37,513 bases of DNA, from the NCBI GenBank assembly GCA_026387085.1, contig JAPLMK010000088.1, positions 1 through 37,513 of the forward strand, written 5' to 3'. The notes beneath the pieces were generated by a model. It was not told the origin of the DNA and did no database searches. It saw only the letters and a program-made list of their open reading frames with translations. This document shows, in pieces, positions 9,035-18,557 of the stretch; position 1 is the first letter of the stretch; every line of letters begins with the position of its first letter. The translations under genes and the position numbers were made by a program. Source of the DNA: Candidatus Omnitrophota bacterium. Lineage in GTDB: Bacteria; Ratteibacteria; UBA8468; MWAK01.

Positions 9035-10027
9035 TTACGCTTTTATAATCCTCGGCTTTTCAATCAGCAGGGAGCGTTTTTTTAGAAGGGTCAAGGTTCT
9101 TTCAATGCGGATTTGGCCCTTCAGCTCCTCCCGTTGTTCGGCGCTGATATTGGCTGTAAACTCTTCCTTTTCTTTGCCGGCCATCTTTGCCAGGATTTCA
9201 ATCCGTTTGTCAGCGTCTTCCTCGCTGACATCCACCTTTTCCCGCTTGGCAACTTCGGCCAGGACAAAGGATGCCTTCACTTCTTTTTCGGCCCGGGGTT
9301 TAATTTTTTCAAAAAGTTCCGCGGCAATTTTTTTCTGTTCCGCCTCGTTCTTTGTTTTAATGTCCGGCGTGTTTCCCAATTCCCGGCGCAGAAGTTCAAT
9401 CGCTCTTTCGGTTACCATACTTTCCGGCGCCGTAAATTTGGAACGGCTGAGAAGTTGCTCCACTATCCGGTCGTCTTCCTCCTGCCCGGCTATTACCTGG
9501 GCCTGATATTCCAGACGCTGGCGCAGGTTTTGTTTCATATTTTCCCGCGCTTTTAAATCACGCGCTTCTATTTGAATTTTCGGGTTGTGGGCCAGAACTT
9601 CTTCCAGCACCCGGTTTACCTCTTCTTCGGTAATCTGCATCTCCTTTTTTTCCAGGGAGAGGCCGCTGTAGGACTCCAATTCCACCACCGGGGCGATGTC
9701 AAAGGTGGCGGTATAAATAAGTTGTTCTTCCGTCATCTCCAGGTCGGTTATTTCCGGTTCGCAGACCGGTTTCAGGTCTTGTGATTCAAGCGCTTCCCGA
9801 TAGGTTTCCGGGATTAGTTTTTCCACGACTTCCTTGCTGATAACATCCCGGTACCGTTCCTTAATTACTTCCCGCGGCGCTTTACCGGGCCGGAATCCGG
9901 GAATCTGCGCTGATTTTTCGGCGTCCCGGATTATTTCCTGGTAGGTCTTCTTTACGGTTTCCGGTTCAACCTCGATACGCAGCTGCCGCCGGCAGCCTTC
10001 CAGTACCTTCAGTTCTGTTTTTACCAT
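9035..10027 (-). CDS. tig: Trigger factor, short form apparently lacking the PPIase domain
   Basis: N-terminal ribosome-binding domain with signature IPGFRPGKAPREVIKERY. The linker region (EEEVNRVLEEVLAHNP) runs almost directly into the C-terminal helical domain (ENMKQNLRQRLEYQAQ). 330 aa. Confidence 0.9.
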   Translation of the reverse strand: MVKTELKVLEGCRRQLRIEVEPETVKKTYQEIIRDAEKSAQIPGFRPGKAPREVIKERYRDVISKEVVEKLIPETYREALESQDLKPVCEPEITDLEMTEEQLIYTATFDIAPVVELESYSGLSLEKKEMQITEEEVNRVLEEVLAHNPKIQIEARDLKARENMKQNLRQRLEYQAQVIAGQEEDDRIVEQLLSRSKFTAPESMVTERAIELLRRELGNTPDIKTKNEAEQKKIAAELFEKIKPRAEKEVKASFVLAEVAKREKVDVSEEDADKRIEILAKMAGKEKEEFTANISAEQREELKGQIRIERTLTLLKKRSLLIEKPRIIKA

Positions 10028-10060
10028 AGTGGTTTTTTTATTTTATTCACTTGTGGACGA

Positions 10061-10229
10061 GGGTTGTTTGGTTAAGTAAAACTTCACGGAGTGTCAGGAA
10101 CAAAATAAGCAGAACGGAGGCATGAGTAGCCGGGTCTCGCCTTGTGGTATAGGCGGGAACACGGCGAGGCTCTTGCCGGAGTTGCGTCGTTTTGTCTGAC
10201 ACGCAGGGCGTTTTACGAACCAAACACCC
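10061..10229. other. Large structured palindrome between tig and tRNA-Tyr (ncRNA or repeat element)
   Basis: GTTTGGTT/AACCAAAC, TAAAAC/GTTTTA, GTGTCAG/CTGACAC, CCGG/CCGG and CTCGCC/GGCGAG pair in nested order over about 169 nt with no ORF. Confidence 0.65.
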
Positions 10230-10284
10230 GAGTCTTACCTTACTTCGCTCCGTTCAAATCCTCCCCTTCAGGGAAAAGTAATTG

Positions 10285-10369
10285 TGGGCAGGGGAGGATT
10301 TGAACCTCCGAAGACCTTCCGGTCGCCAGATTTACAGTCTGGTGCGATTGGCCGCTCCGCCACCTACCC
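10285..10369 (-). tRNA. tRNA-Tyr (anticodon GUA)
   Basis: Minus strand GGGTAGGTGGCGGAGCGGCCAATCGCACCAGACTGTAAATCTGGCGACCGGAAGGTCTTCGGAGGTTCAAATCCTCCCCTGCCCA: 7-bp acceptor GGGTAGG/CCTGCCC, anticodon GTA, class II variable arm, T-loop TTCAAAT. CCA not encoded. Confidence 0.96.
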
Positions 10370-10426
10370 AATTGGCAAAAATTATACTATTTTAGACTGG
10401 TTTTTGTCAAAAACGGCGGAAAGTTC

Positions 10427-10456
10427 TTGTTAAAGAAGCTGTTTTTAGGGTAAAAT
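10427..10456 (+). promoter_or_regulatory. Putative sigma70-type promoter for the HAD phosphatase
   Basis: TTGTTA, 18-bp spacer, TAAAAT; the predicted TSS is within a few nt of the start codon at 10465. Confidence 0.5.
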
Positions 10457-10464
10457 ATCATGAA

Positions 10465-11100
10465 ATGACCAAAAAACTATTCATTTTTGACCTGGATGGT
10501 ACCTTGATTAATGCCTATCCGGCTATTGTGGAGAGCATGAACCATACTTTGCGCCGGATGAACCATCCGGAGGCGGACCCGGAACGGATTATTCGTTCCG
10601 TGGGGATGGGGAACGACGGCCTGATGAAAAAGTTTTTTTCGGACGAAGAAGTGCCGGAAGCCCGGCAGATTTACCGGGAACACCACCGGGTCAATTTATC
10701 CGGTAAAATCTCTTTGCTGCCCGGCGCTCTTGCGCTTCTGCGTAATCTGAAAGCGAAAGGAAAGTTATTGGCGGTGGCTTCAAACCGGCCCAAGGAAACA
10801 GCATCTCTTTTGATACAAATATTAGAGATTGAGCCCTATTTTGACCGGGTTTTGACCGGGGAAGAGGTTGCGCAACCAAAGCCGGCGCCGGATATCCTGG
10901 TAGCGCTGCTGGACTATTTTCTGGTTTCTCCGGAAGAAGCGGTTTATGTGGGAGATATGGATATTGATGCGGAGACCGGCGCGGCGGCCGGAGTTAAGAC
11001 AGTAATCGTGGCTACCGGTTCTTCCACCGGCGCGGAGATTGAAGCCGCCCGGCCCGACCTGATTCTTAATTCCCTGGAAGATTTTCCTGACCCGGAATAA
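10465..11100 (+). CDS. HAD-superfamily hydrolase (phosphoglycolate phosphatase-like)
   Basis: FIFDLDGTLINAYPA, VASNRPKETA, KPAPDIL, VYVGDMDIDAETGAAAG motifs. Confidence 0.92.
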   Translation: MTKKLFIFDLDGTLINAYPAIVESMNHTLRRMNHPEADPERIIRSVGMGNDGLMKKFFSDEEVPEARQIYREHHRVNLSGKISLLPGALALLRNLKAKGKLLAVASNRPKETASLLIQILEIEPYFDRVLTGEEVAQPKPAPDILVALLDYFLVSPEEAVYVGDMDIDAETGAAAGVKTVIVATGSSTGAEIEAARPDLILNSLEDFPDPE

Positions 11101-11118
11101 AGAGAACCGGCTCCCGTA

Positions 11119-11787
11119 TTATTTTTTAAAATAATTTTGTAAATCTTTTATATTATGTAATAATTTATAATGTTCTTTTAACCATTCAAATCCTTTATCC
11201 CACCATTTTAGCTCTAATAAGAATTGAATCTCTTCCGGCGTGAACCGGTAGCGGATAATTTCTGCCGGTATGCCCCCTACAATTGCGTATGGAGGCACAT
11301 CTTTTACTACCACCGCTCCGGCACCGATTATGGCGCCGTCGCCGATAGTAACGCCGGACCGGATAGTGACGCGGAAGCCTATCCACACATCGTTACCGAT
11401 AACGGTCAGAGGCAGTGAGCCGTCGGCGAAATAGTTTTTGTCGGCAAACGTAATCCCTTGCTGCTTTATTCTGGAATAAAACATGGGATGGGTGCTTACG
11501 AAACCCCGGGCGGGATGCCGGCCTAGTCCGCACTGAAGTCCCGACGCAATAGAACAAAACTTACCTATTTTTGCCTTGTGGATTTCGATATCCTTGCCCA
11601 TATACGAAAAGTCTCCCATTTCGACTTCCCGGAGAAGGCAATTTTCATACAGACTGTCATATTTGCCGAATTTACATCCTTTGACATCAGACAAGTATCC
11701 TATTTTCACGTGTTCTTTCCGGTACTGAAATTCAATTAATGTTTTATTTATCCACCAGTTCAACCAGATTGTCATCGGAGTTTTCAT
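11119..11787 (-). CDS. Hexapeptide-repeat (left-handed beta-helix) acyltransferase, CatB-like
   Basis: VIGNDVWIGFRVTIRSGVTIGDGAIIGAGAVVVKDVPPYAIVGGIPAEIIRYRF. Confidence 0.92.
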   Translation of the reverse strand: MKTPMTIWLNWWINKTLIEFQYRKEHVKIGYLSDVKGCKFGKYDSLYENCLLREVEMGDFSYMGKDIEIHKAKIGKFCSIASGLQCGLGRHPARGFVSTHPMFYSRIKQQGITFADKNYFADGSLPLTVIGNDVWIGFRVTIRSGVTIGDGAIIGAGAVVVKDVPPYAIVGGIPAEIIRYRFTPEEIQFLLELKWWDKGFEWLKEHYKLLHNIKDLQNYFKK

Positions 11788-11928
11788 AGTGATGCCTCCA
11801 TCGTGTAGTATAATATAATCCGGAAAATTTCGGAAAATGAAGAATATTTTTACCAGTTAATTTTAACTCATTTTTAATTTTTTTATCAAGCCCGCGGGTT
11901 GGTGCTGAAAATTATAGCGAGCAATCAA

Positions 11929-14900
11929 ATGAAAACTATCAAATTTCCCGCTACGCTGATGCGGCCGGCTCCCTTCTGGAGTTGGAACGATAAGCTGGAC
12001 GAAAAGGAATTAAGGCGCCAGATTCAGGAGATGGCCCAAAAGGGTTGGGGTTCGTATTTCATGCATTCCCGGGTGGGCCTGGTGACCGGATATCTCTCGG
12101 ATGAATGGATGTCCCTGGTCAACGCTTGCGCTGACGAGGCGGAAAAGACCGGCACCTTTGCCTGGCTTTATGACGAAGATAAGTGGCCTTCCGGTTTTGC
12201 CGGCGGACTGGTGCCGGAGAAGAACCCTGCTTATCGCGCCCGGGGCCTGGTTTTGGTCAGGAAAGGCGCCGCCACAAAGGATGATACGGTTTTATCTTTC
12301 GTAAATTATGCCGGCAAAGATTATGAAATCTGCCTGCGGGTTTCTGCTCTCGGCGAGGCCTGGTTTAACGGAGCCAGTTACGCGGACCTGATGAATCCGG
12401 AGGCGGTGCGGGAATTTATCAACCTTACCCACGAGAAATATAAAAAATTTTGCGGCCGGCACTTCGGCCGGGCCATTCCCGGCATATTTACCGACGAGCC
12501 GTGCTATATTTATCAGGATACCTATCGCGTGCCGGTAATTCCCTGGTCGGACTATCTGCCTGATTTTTTTCGGGAACTTAAAGGGTACGACCTCTCAGAG
12601 AAACTCCCTTTGCTCTTTTTCGACCTTGACGGCTACCGTAAAGTCCGGTTTGATTTCTACGATGCGGCCACCGAACTTTTTAAAAGAAGTTTTACCAAGC
12701 AATATTATGACTGGTGTCAGCAGAACAACCTGATTATGACCGGACACTTTATGGCCGAAGACAGTTTTCTTTCCCAGACCAGGGAGTCCGGCGACGTGAT
12801 GTCCCATTACGAGTTTATGCATTGGCCCGGGATTGATAAACTCTGCCGGAGCGTCGCGGAGCTGGTTACCGTTAAACAGGTCTCTTCCGCGGCCGACCAA
12901 CTGGGCAAGGAACGGACATTCTGCGAGGTTTTTGGATGTACCGGACATCAGGTCAGTTTTTTCCACCGTAAGTGGATAGGCGACTGGCAGGCGGCCCTGG
13001 GTATTAATTTTATCAACCACCATCTCTCTCTTTATTCGATGAGAGGGGAGCGCAAGCGTGACTACCCGCCCACTTTTTTTTACCAGCAGCCCTGGTGGGA
13101 AGAAGAGCGGGGTTTTGCCGACTACCAGGCCCGGCTTTGCGCGGCTGTTACCGAAGGAGAGCGCATAGTCAACGTCCTTTTGTTTCAACCGCTCTCCAGC
13201 CTCTGGTGTGAATATTCACCCCGGCACCTGGAAAACGACTATGCCGCGGAAAATGCTTTTGACGCGCCGTTTAACAGGATATCCCATCTATTGATGGCCG
13301 AAAAGATGGATTTCCACTACGGTAACGAGAATTTGATGGCAAAGTACGGGTCCGCGGCAGGCCAGGGATTAAAGGTCGGAAAGTATGTTTACGAGTGCGT
13401 TATTATTCCGCCCTGCTCAAACCTTAAATCATCAACCCTGTCTTTGTTCCGGGGGTACTTAAAAGCAGGCGGCCGGCTGATATGCGCCGGGACAAAACCG
13501 TTTTTGGTGGATGGCGTAGCGGCCGAAATCGGGCTGGAAGGGGCGCTGTCCGCAGGTTCTATCGAGGAAGCGGTGCAGATGGTATCGGGATTTTTCCCAA
13601 ATCGGATAAAAGTGGTTGATAACCTTACCGGTGAAAACGCTCCCGCAGTTTATCTCCACAGCCGGAAATACGGCGGGAGTTTCCGGCATCTCATTGTTAA
13701 TACCGACGAAAAAAGAGAGGTGAAGGCAACGATAACAATGCCGGAATATCGGAAGATGGATATGGCGGTCTTTGATTTATGCGACGGAAATTTTTACCGG
13801 ATTCCCGCCCGGGATGGTTCCTTCCAAACCACCATGGCCCCGGCCGGCAGCCTTTTGGTCGTCTGCGGAGAAGAAGCGAGGGAGGCAAAGAACAAACCGT
13901 TGCTATTTTTAGGGAGCGGCGTTTCCTTCGCCAACCTTCCCTCAAAACCACCGGAACTGCTTATTGAGAAATTTAATTGCGAGGTAATGGAAGAGAATGT
14001 CCTGCTCTTAAATGATTTTGCTTTGGAGATGGACGGCAAGGAAGTTTACCGGGGCCCGGTTTGCGGCGCCTGGCATACCCACTTTTATCCGGCTCTTGAC
14101 GGCACTTCCTTTAAGTTAACTTACATCTTTCACTCGGAAATCAAGCTGAAGGACTGTTTTGCCGCCATCGAGGTAGCCGAAAATCTTGATTCGGTCACTT
14201 TTAATGGCAAGAGATTAAAGCCCGCCAAAAAACCCGGCGAACTCGGTTCCTTAAATTGCCAGAAAAGCTGGAAGGACATCAACTTTACCAAAGTTCCGCT
14301 CCCGGAAATAGAAAAGGGCGGGAATATTCTTATCCTGGAAGGTAAGAAGTTTAATAATATCACCGGTCCGGGCAAGCACGCCCGGGTAAACCGCTGGCAG
14401 GAACACCGTCCGACTGAAGCCGAAGAGGTTTATATTTGCGGGAGATTTTCTCTGAAGTGTTTTTCGGCCGGCCGGTATGTCATTACCGCTTTCAAAAGCC
14501 CTTCCGGCAAAGACCTTACCCGCGAGGGGTTTCCTTTTTACTGCGGCCGGATAAGATTTGAGGCAGATTTTAACTTCAACAATTTCGCTCGCTTAAATTC
14601 TTTTCCTGACGGAAAGAGGCAGGGTGAGAGGAGAACAATTCTGGAACTTAACGGAGTAAAAGCTGCTTGCGCGGTAGTTAGGTTAAACGGTAAAAATTGC
14701 GGTTTGTTGCGGTGGTCGCCGTATATCCTGGATATTTCCGGGAAGATTAAGCCGGGCGTAAACCGGCTTGAGATAGAATTGTCATCCACCCTGGTCAACG
14801 CTTTTGGCCCCAATCGCACGGCAGGATTAAAAGAAGAGAATTACGTGGGGCCGGTGTCCTTTGTTCAGATGGACAGGTTTAGCGAAGAATACCAGTTTTT

Positions 14901-14943
14901 TAGTTTTGGAATGGAAAGCGCCGCCCTATCCTACGATCGGTAA
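11929..14943 (+). CDS. Large putative glycoside hydrolase (GH106-like / GH2-fold-like)
   Basis: About 1004 aa. PAPFWSWNDKLDEKELRRQIQEMAQKGWGSYFMHSRVGLVTGYLSDEW resembles GH106-like rhamnosidase N-termini. Family by recollection only. Start MKTIKFPA preferred over TTG at 11899. Confidence 0.65.
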   Translation: MKTIKFPATLMRPAPFWSWNDKLDEKELRRQIQEMAQKGWGSYFMHSRVGLVTGYLSDEWMSLVNACADEAEKTGTFAWLYDEDKWPSGFAGGLVPEKNPAYRARGLVLVRKGAATKDDTVLSFVNYAGKDYEICLRVSALGEAWFNGASYADLMNPEAVREFINLTHEKYKKFCGRHFGRAIPGIFTDEPCYIYQDTYRVPVIPWSDYLPDFFRELKGYDLSEKLPLLFFDLDGYRKVRFDFYDAATELFKRSFTKQYYDWCQQNNLIMTGHFMAEDSFLSQTRESGDVMSHYEFMHWPGIDKLCRSVAELVTVKQVSSAADQLGKERTFCEVFGCTGHQVSFFHRKWIGDWQAALGINFINHHLSLYSMRGERKRDYPPTFFYQQPWWEEERGFADYQARLCAAVTEGERIVNVLLFQPLSSLWCEYSPRHLENDYAAENAFDAPFNRISHLLMAEKMDFHYGNENLMAKYGSAAGQGLKVGKYVYECVIIPPCSNLKSSTLSLFRGYLKAGGRLICAGTKPFLVDGVAAEIGLEGALSAGSIEEAVQMVSGFFPNRIKVVDNLTGENAPAVYLHSRKYGGSFRHLIVNTDEKREVKATITMPEYRKMDMAVFDLCDGNFYRIPARDGSFQTTMAPAGSLLVVCGEEAREAKNKPLLFLGSGVSFANLPSKPPELLIEKFNCEVMEENVLLLNDFALEMDGKEVYRGPVCGAWHTHFYPALDGTSFKLTYIFHSEIKLKDCFAAIEVAENLDSVTFNGKRLKPAKKPGELGSLNCQKSWKDINFTKVPLPEIEKGGNILILEGKKFNNITGPGKHARVNRWQEHRPTEAEEVYICGRFSLKCFSAGRYVITAFKSPSGKDLTREGFPFYCGRIRFEADFNFNNFARLNSFPDGKRQGERRTILELNGVKAACAVVRLNGKNCGLLRWSPYILDISGKIKPGVNRLEIELSSTLVNAFGPNRTAGLKEENYVGPVSFVQMDRFSEEYQFFSFGMESAALSYDR

Positions 14944-14978
14944 CCGGTGTTTATTTACATTTCACCTTCTGTGAGTTG

Positions 14979-16052
14979 TCAGTCCCGCGACCATATTTTA
15001 ACCTTTTTAAGCAACTCCTCTGCGTCTGATTGCGTCCGGCAGGAAGTAAGGATGAACAATCCTTTAGACGAAAGATTGGCTAGCGCAGTTTCTACTTCTT
15101 CCGGAGCGATAGAAATATGGAGGCTCTTTTTCTTTTTTTGAATATATTTCAAGGTATCCAGGTAATGGAGCGGACTCGGTTTTCCGGCGCCGGGCAAGAC
15201 CTGAATGGCCTGCAAACGAGGTAATTCGCAGAGGGTGGGGATGTGCCGGAATGCTTCAATGCCGTCTACATGATAGACCGCATGGTCTAAAAATTCCAAC
15301 TGTTTTTCAATAGCCGGGAGAAATATTTCTTGAAACATCTCCGGTGAAATCATATATGAAAAATCGTTTTGAACCGCATAAAATTTACCCGGCGACCAAA
15401 GTTGAAACCAGCCGGCAGAGCCCTCTGCTGTTTCTTGGATAATAGCATAAAATTCCCGGTAAATTTCAATCCACATGTCCATCAGGTACAACTCGGTTTC
15501 CCTGACTTTTTCCGGACAGTCGTAAAGGTCTGTTAACAGCGTGTTTGTTCCCCGCAGAGCTGCTAGCGTGTCTCCGCATCCGCCGAAAGCGCCGATGCTC
15601 GGTATCGCCTTTCCCCTTGCTTCTCTTGCGGCTGTTTGTAGTAATTTAAGCGTGAACTTCCACCAGAAACCCTCTTTATTAACAACCAGTTGTTGAAGAT
15701 TCCAAGTTTTTTCGGTTAAAATTGGATCCCACCACCCTGTTTCCCGGGTTAAGGTTACCGGACAGCCCAGGAACGCCGGAATACTGGTATGACCCGGATA
15801 ACCACCCGACCAGATTGGAAAAGCCTCCCCTCCGTAAAAAGAATTGCGAAAGTCGTCTTCGTTTAATTCTTTTATCAAATCAAGGTTAGTCCACCGTTCT
15901 ACCGGATCATCCGGTAACTTAATGGGTTTTTTCGCTACGTTATCCCGGGGGGCATATACGGCCAGCGCGCACCGGTCCAACGACTCCCCTGCCCACCAGG
16001 CAAGGTATCTTTCTTTTGTTTCTTCCCAATCTGGTTTGTGGATTAAATTCAT
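14979..16052 (-). CDS. Uroporphyrinogen decarboxylase-like (UroD superfamily) protein, type 1
   Basis: 357 aa; SAGWFQLWSPGKFYAVQNDFSYMISPEMFQEIFLPAIEKQLEFLDHAVYHVDGIEAFRHIP resembles UroD/corrinoid methyltransferase-like TIM barrels. Confidence 0.7.
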   Translation of the reverse strand: MNLIHKPDWEETKERYLAWWAGESLDRCALAVYAPRDNVAKKPIKLPDDPVERWTNLDLIKELNEDDFRNSFYGGEAFPIWSGGYPGHTSIPAFLGCPVTLTRETGWWDPILTEKTWNLQQLVVNKEGFWWKFTLKLLQTAAREARGKAIPSIGAFGGCGDTLAALRGTNTLLTDLYDCPEKVRETELYLMDMWIEIYREFYAIIQETAEGSAGWFQLWSPGKFYAVQNDFSYMISPEMFQEIFLPAIEKQLEFLDHAVYHVDGIEAFRHIPTLCELPRLQAIQVLPGAGKPSPLHYLDTLKYIQKKKKSLHISIAPEEVETALANLSSKGLFILTSCRTQSDAEELLKKVKIWSRD

Positions 16053-16054
16053 TT

Positions 16055-16264
16055 TTATTTCTTGTAAGACCCGCCGCGTTTTCTGATAACTTTTGCCGGC
16101 ACACCGACTGCGACGGAATAAGGAGGTATTGTTTTGACCACAACCGAGCCGGACCCGACAATGGAACCATCGCCGATATCCGCGTTCATAAAAACTGCGC
16201 GATGATAATCCTCAATCTGTTCGGCGGATAAGGCGGCATATAATTCCGAAAAATATTTATCCAT
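16055..16264 (-). CDS. Very short hexapeptide acyltransferase-like protein (69 aa; possible truncated remnant)
   Basis: [39 protein letters not shown] matches only the C-terminal end of hexapeptide transferases. ATG overlaps the upstream stop (ATGGATAA). Confidence 0.6.
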   Translation of the reverse strand: MDKYFSELYAALSAEQIEDYHRAVFMNADIGDGSIVGSGSVVVKTIPPYSVAVGVPAKVIRKRGGSYKK

Positions 16265-17504
16265 TAGTATCCTTTTGTTGTTTTCGATAAACCGAATCCG
16301 GGACTTTAACTTCTCCGCCCGACCAACTGTATTGGGGCTGACCGGAGCCGGCTAATTTCGGGTCGCAGCACCAGCGGTCGCCCCGGTATTTTTCCCGTAC
16401 TTTTTTATCCCGGAAATCGGGGATGTCAATCGGGATATTACCGTTGACAATTGAGCGATAACCGAGCAGTCCCGGCAGGGTCATGTCTAAACCCTGGTAG
16501 ACGTCAATCGCGCGCTTGCCTTCCGGCCGCCCCAAAATCTTTTGCAGGAAATAATGCATAGTGTAGAAATCCGAGCCGCCGTGCCCGCTGATGCGCCGGG
16601 ATAATTCCGTTGAATGCGGAAACGTTGGTTTATAGCTGAAATTCTCCGCGCGTGAAGGATGGTTTTCCTGATAAACGTGAATGCGGTCGTACGTTGATTC
16701 CCACCGGTCGGTTTCCATCATGCCCGTAGAACCATAAACGCAATACCAGATCGATTCCGGATGCCGTTTAAAATTACACCAGGGCAGAACTTTCATCGTT
16801 CCGCCGTTACTCATCTGGCAGAGAATCACGGCGCCGTCCGCGGAACGGCCTCCAAGCCGGCGTTTATTGATGTTGGGTGTTTCGTAAGCCGTAACCCGGA
16901 CCGGGCGGGTGTTGGTTATAGTCATAATCGGTCCGACGGAATGGGTGCAATAAAAAGTTGCCGGCGTCCAATTACGCCAATGGTTTCGTTGCCCGTAGGT
17001 AATCTCCGCCCAGATTGATTCGCAATCATGGACATATTCTCCTTCGGCATGTAAAAATTCTCCGATGTCGCCGGCTTGATAAATCTTTTGCATTTCCAGT
17101 GTTCCCCGAAAATAGCAATAATTTTCGGCGAAGGCATATACCTTGCGGCTCTGTTCCACGGCTTCCACTAACTCTACGGCCTCGGCCAGGTTCTGGCAAG
17201 CCACTACTTCGCTGCATACGTGCCGTCCGGAATTAAGCGCTTGCACCGCGTAAGGAGCGTGTTCCGTGGCGTAGTTGGCTAAAACTACGGCATCCATGTC
17301 GTGGTTCAGGAATTTGTTGAAATCTTTATATAACGTAATTTTTTCCCGCTGGGCCGCGTCTTTGTTTTTTGCCAAAGCTTTTTCCGAGAAATCGCAAATC
17401 GCCACCAGTTGCGCTTCCGGATGCTGGGACAGCACTTCCACCATGGTTGCGCCGCGCCGCGCGCCGAATACTCCAACCTTAATTTTTCCCTGATTTTTTT
17501 TCAT
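16257..17504 (-). CDS. Gfo/Idh/MocA family oxidoreductase (GH109-like subgroup), paralog A
   Basis: [17 protein letters not shown] Rossmann motif; [44 protein letters not shown]. Confidence 0.88.
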   Translation of the reverse strand: MKKNQGKIKVGVFGARRGATMVEVLSQHPEAQLVAICDFSEKALAKNKDAAQREKITLYKDFNKFLNHDMDAVVLANYATEHAPYAVQALNSGRHVCSEVVACQNLAEAVELVEAVEQSRKVYAFAENYCYFRGTLEMQKIYQAGDIGEFLHAEGEYVHDCESIWAEITYGQRNHWRNWTPATFYCTHSVGPIMTITNTRPVRVTAYETPNINKRRLGGRSADGAVILCQMSNGGTMKVLPWCNFKRHPESIWYCVYGSTGMMETDRWESTYDRIHVYQENHPSRAENFSYKPTFPHSTELSRRISGHGGSDFYTMHYFLQKILGRPEGKRAIDVYQGLDMTLPGLLGYRSIVNGNIPIDIPDFRDKKVREKYRGDRWCCDPKLAGSGQPQYSWSGGEVKVPDSVYRKQQKDTNG

Positions 17505-18555
17505 GGTTTTGGTCCCCTTTCAATAAATCAAAAGCGTTGCGATAGAAGACCCGGTTGATATCACCTCTGGTTAATCCGGCCGCTTCCGATGCCCGCCGGA
17601 AGGCGTCCAGTTCTTCGTATATGAAGAAGGTCAGTTTTTCCGCCTCTTCTCCCTCCACTTCGCGCAGGTGGCTGTCCGCGGAAACAGCGCCGTAAATCCC
17701 TTTTGGCACGAGGTTGATATATTTTCCGTGCTCGAAAATCCGACGAGTCCGCATGCGCAAGATCGGTAAATCGCTCCCGAACAAAACCCGTTTCGGACCC
17801 ACCGTTTTCAGGAGTTGCCGAAAGGCCTCCTCGTTCGTATTGGCGGAAATGTCAAAATACATTTTTTTGGTTTTCGCCAAAACCTGGAACGCATCCCCGA
17901 TATCCTCCGGACAGTAAGCGCGGCCCACGTGCGCAATAATCAGCCGGATATCCGGGTAACGCTCTTCAATTTCCAGCATCTGCGCCAGATTAATCGGATC
18001 GCGCAGGCGCCCATCCCTCGGAATGTGTAACATCATGACCCAGCCGCGGCGGTTCAACATTTCCAACTGGTGATGGGGGAAAAAATCAAAAATACGGATT
18101 TCTGATTCCGGCAGATAAGAAGGCGACATGGTCAGATAACTTTTGACGCCCAAAAATCCGCCTTTTTGAATACGATTTTCAAGGTTGGATGCGGTCCACT
18201 GCGGATCCGAAAAGATCAGCGCCGGAAAACCATGGCGCCGCGAAACCTGACGGACGTAATCGTTCGCCGCGTCAAACTGTTCCGGCGCCGTCAGATTCGC
18301 GAAAATCAGGGGCGTGACGGTTTTTCCGGGGAAGATCAGTTTGTATGTTTCAACCAAGTGTTCCACCGGGTTCTCATCCGCCACCATGGACGGCCAGGAA
18401 ACAGTCCGGAGCGATATTCCGCGCTTCTTTTTTTCCTGGAACCGCTTCAACCAGACGTGCGTGTGAATGTCAATGATTTTATCCGGCAGCCATTTACGCA
18501 GGCGTTTTTCGTAAAATTCGCGGTCGATGGGCTTGATTTCAAATAACGGCTTCAT
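17479..18555 (-). CDS. Amidohydrolase-family (amidohydrolase_2-like) metal-dependent hydrolase
   Basis: IIDIHTHVW at the N-terminus, LIIAHVGRAY, RVLFGSDLPIL near the C-terminal half. Confidence 0.85.
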   Translation of the reverse strand: MKPLFEIKPIDREFYEKRLRKWLPDKIIDIHTHVWLKRFQEKKKRGISLRTVSWPSMVADENPVEHLVETYKLIFPGKTVTPLIFANLTAPEQFDAANDYVRQVSRRHGFPALIFSDPQWTASNLENRIQKGGFLGVKSYLTMSPSYLPESEIRIFDFFPHHQLEMLNRRGWVMMLHIPRDGRLRDPINLAQMLEIEERYPDIRLIIAHVGRAYCPEDIGDAFQVLAKTKKMYFDISANTNEEAFRQLLKTVGPKRVLFGSDLPILRMRTRRIFEHGKYINLVPKGIYGAVSADSHLREVEGEEAEKLTFFIYEELDAFRRASEAAGLTRGDINRVFYRNAFDLLKGDQNHEKKSGKN

Positions 18556-18557
18556 CG

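Noticed and set aside
10061-10229. SRP (4.5S/6S-L) or tmRNA identity for the palindrome
   Set aside because: Could not find the conserved SRP apical loop/bulge motif or a tRNA-like/tag-peptide module; left as unassigned structure.
12595-13188. Minus-strand 197-aa ORF
   Set aside because: Lies wholly inside the glycosidase-like gene on the opposite strand; no recognisable motifs.
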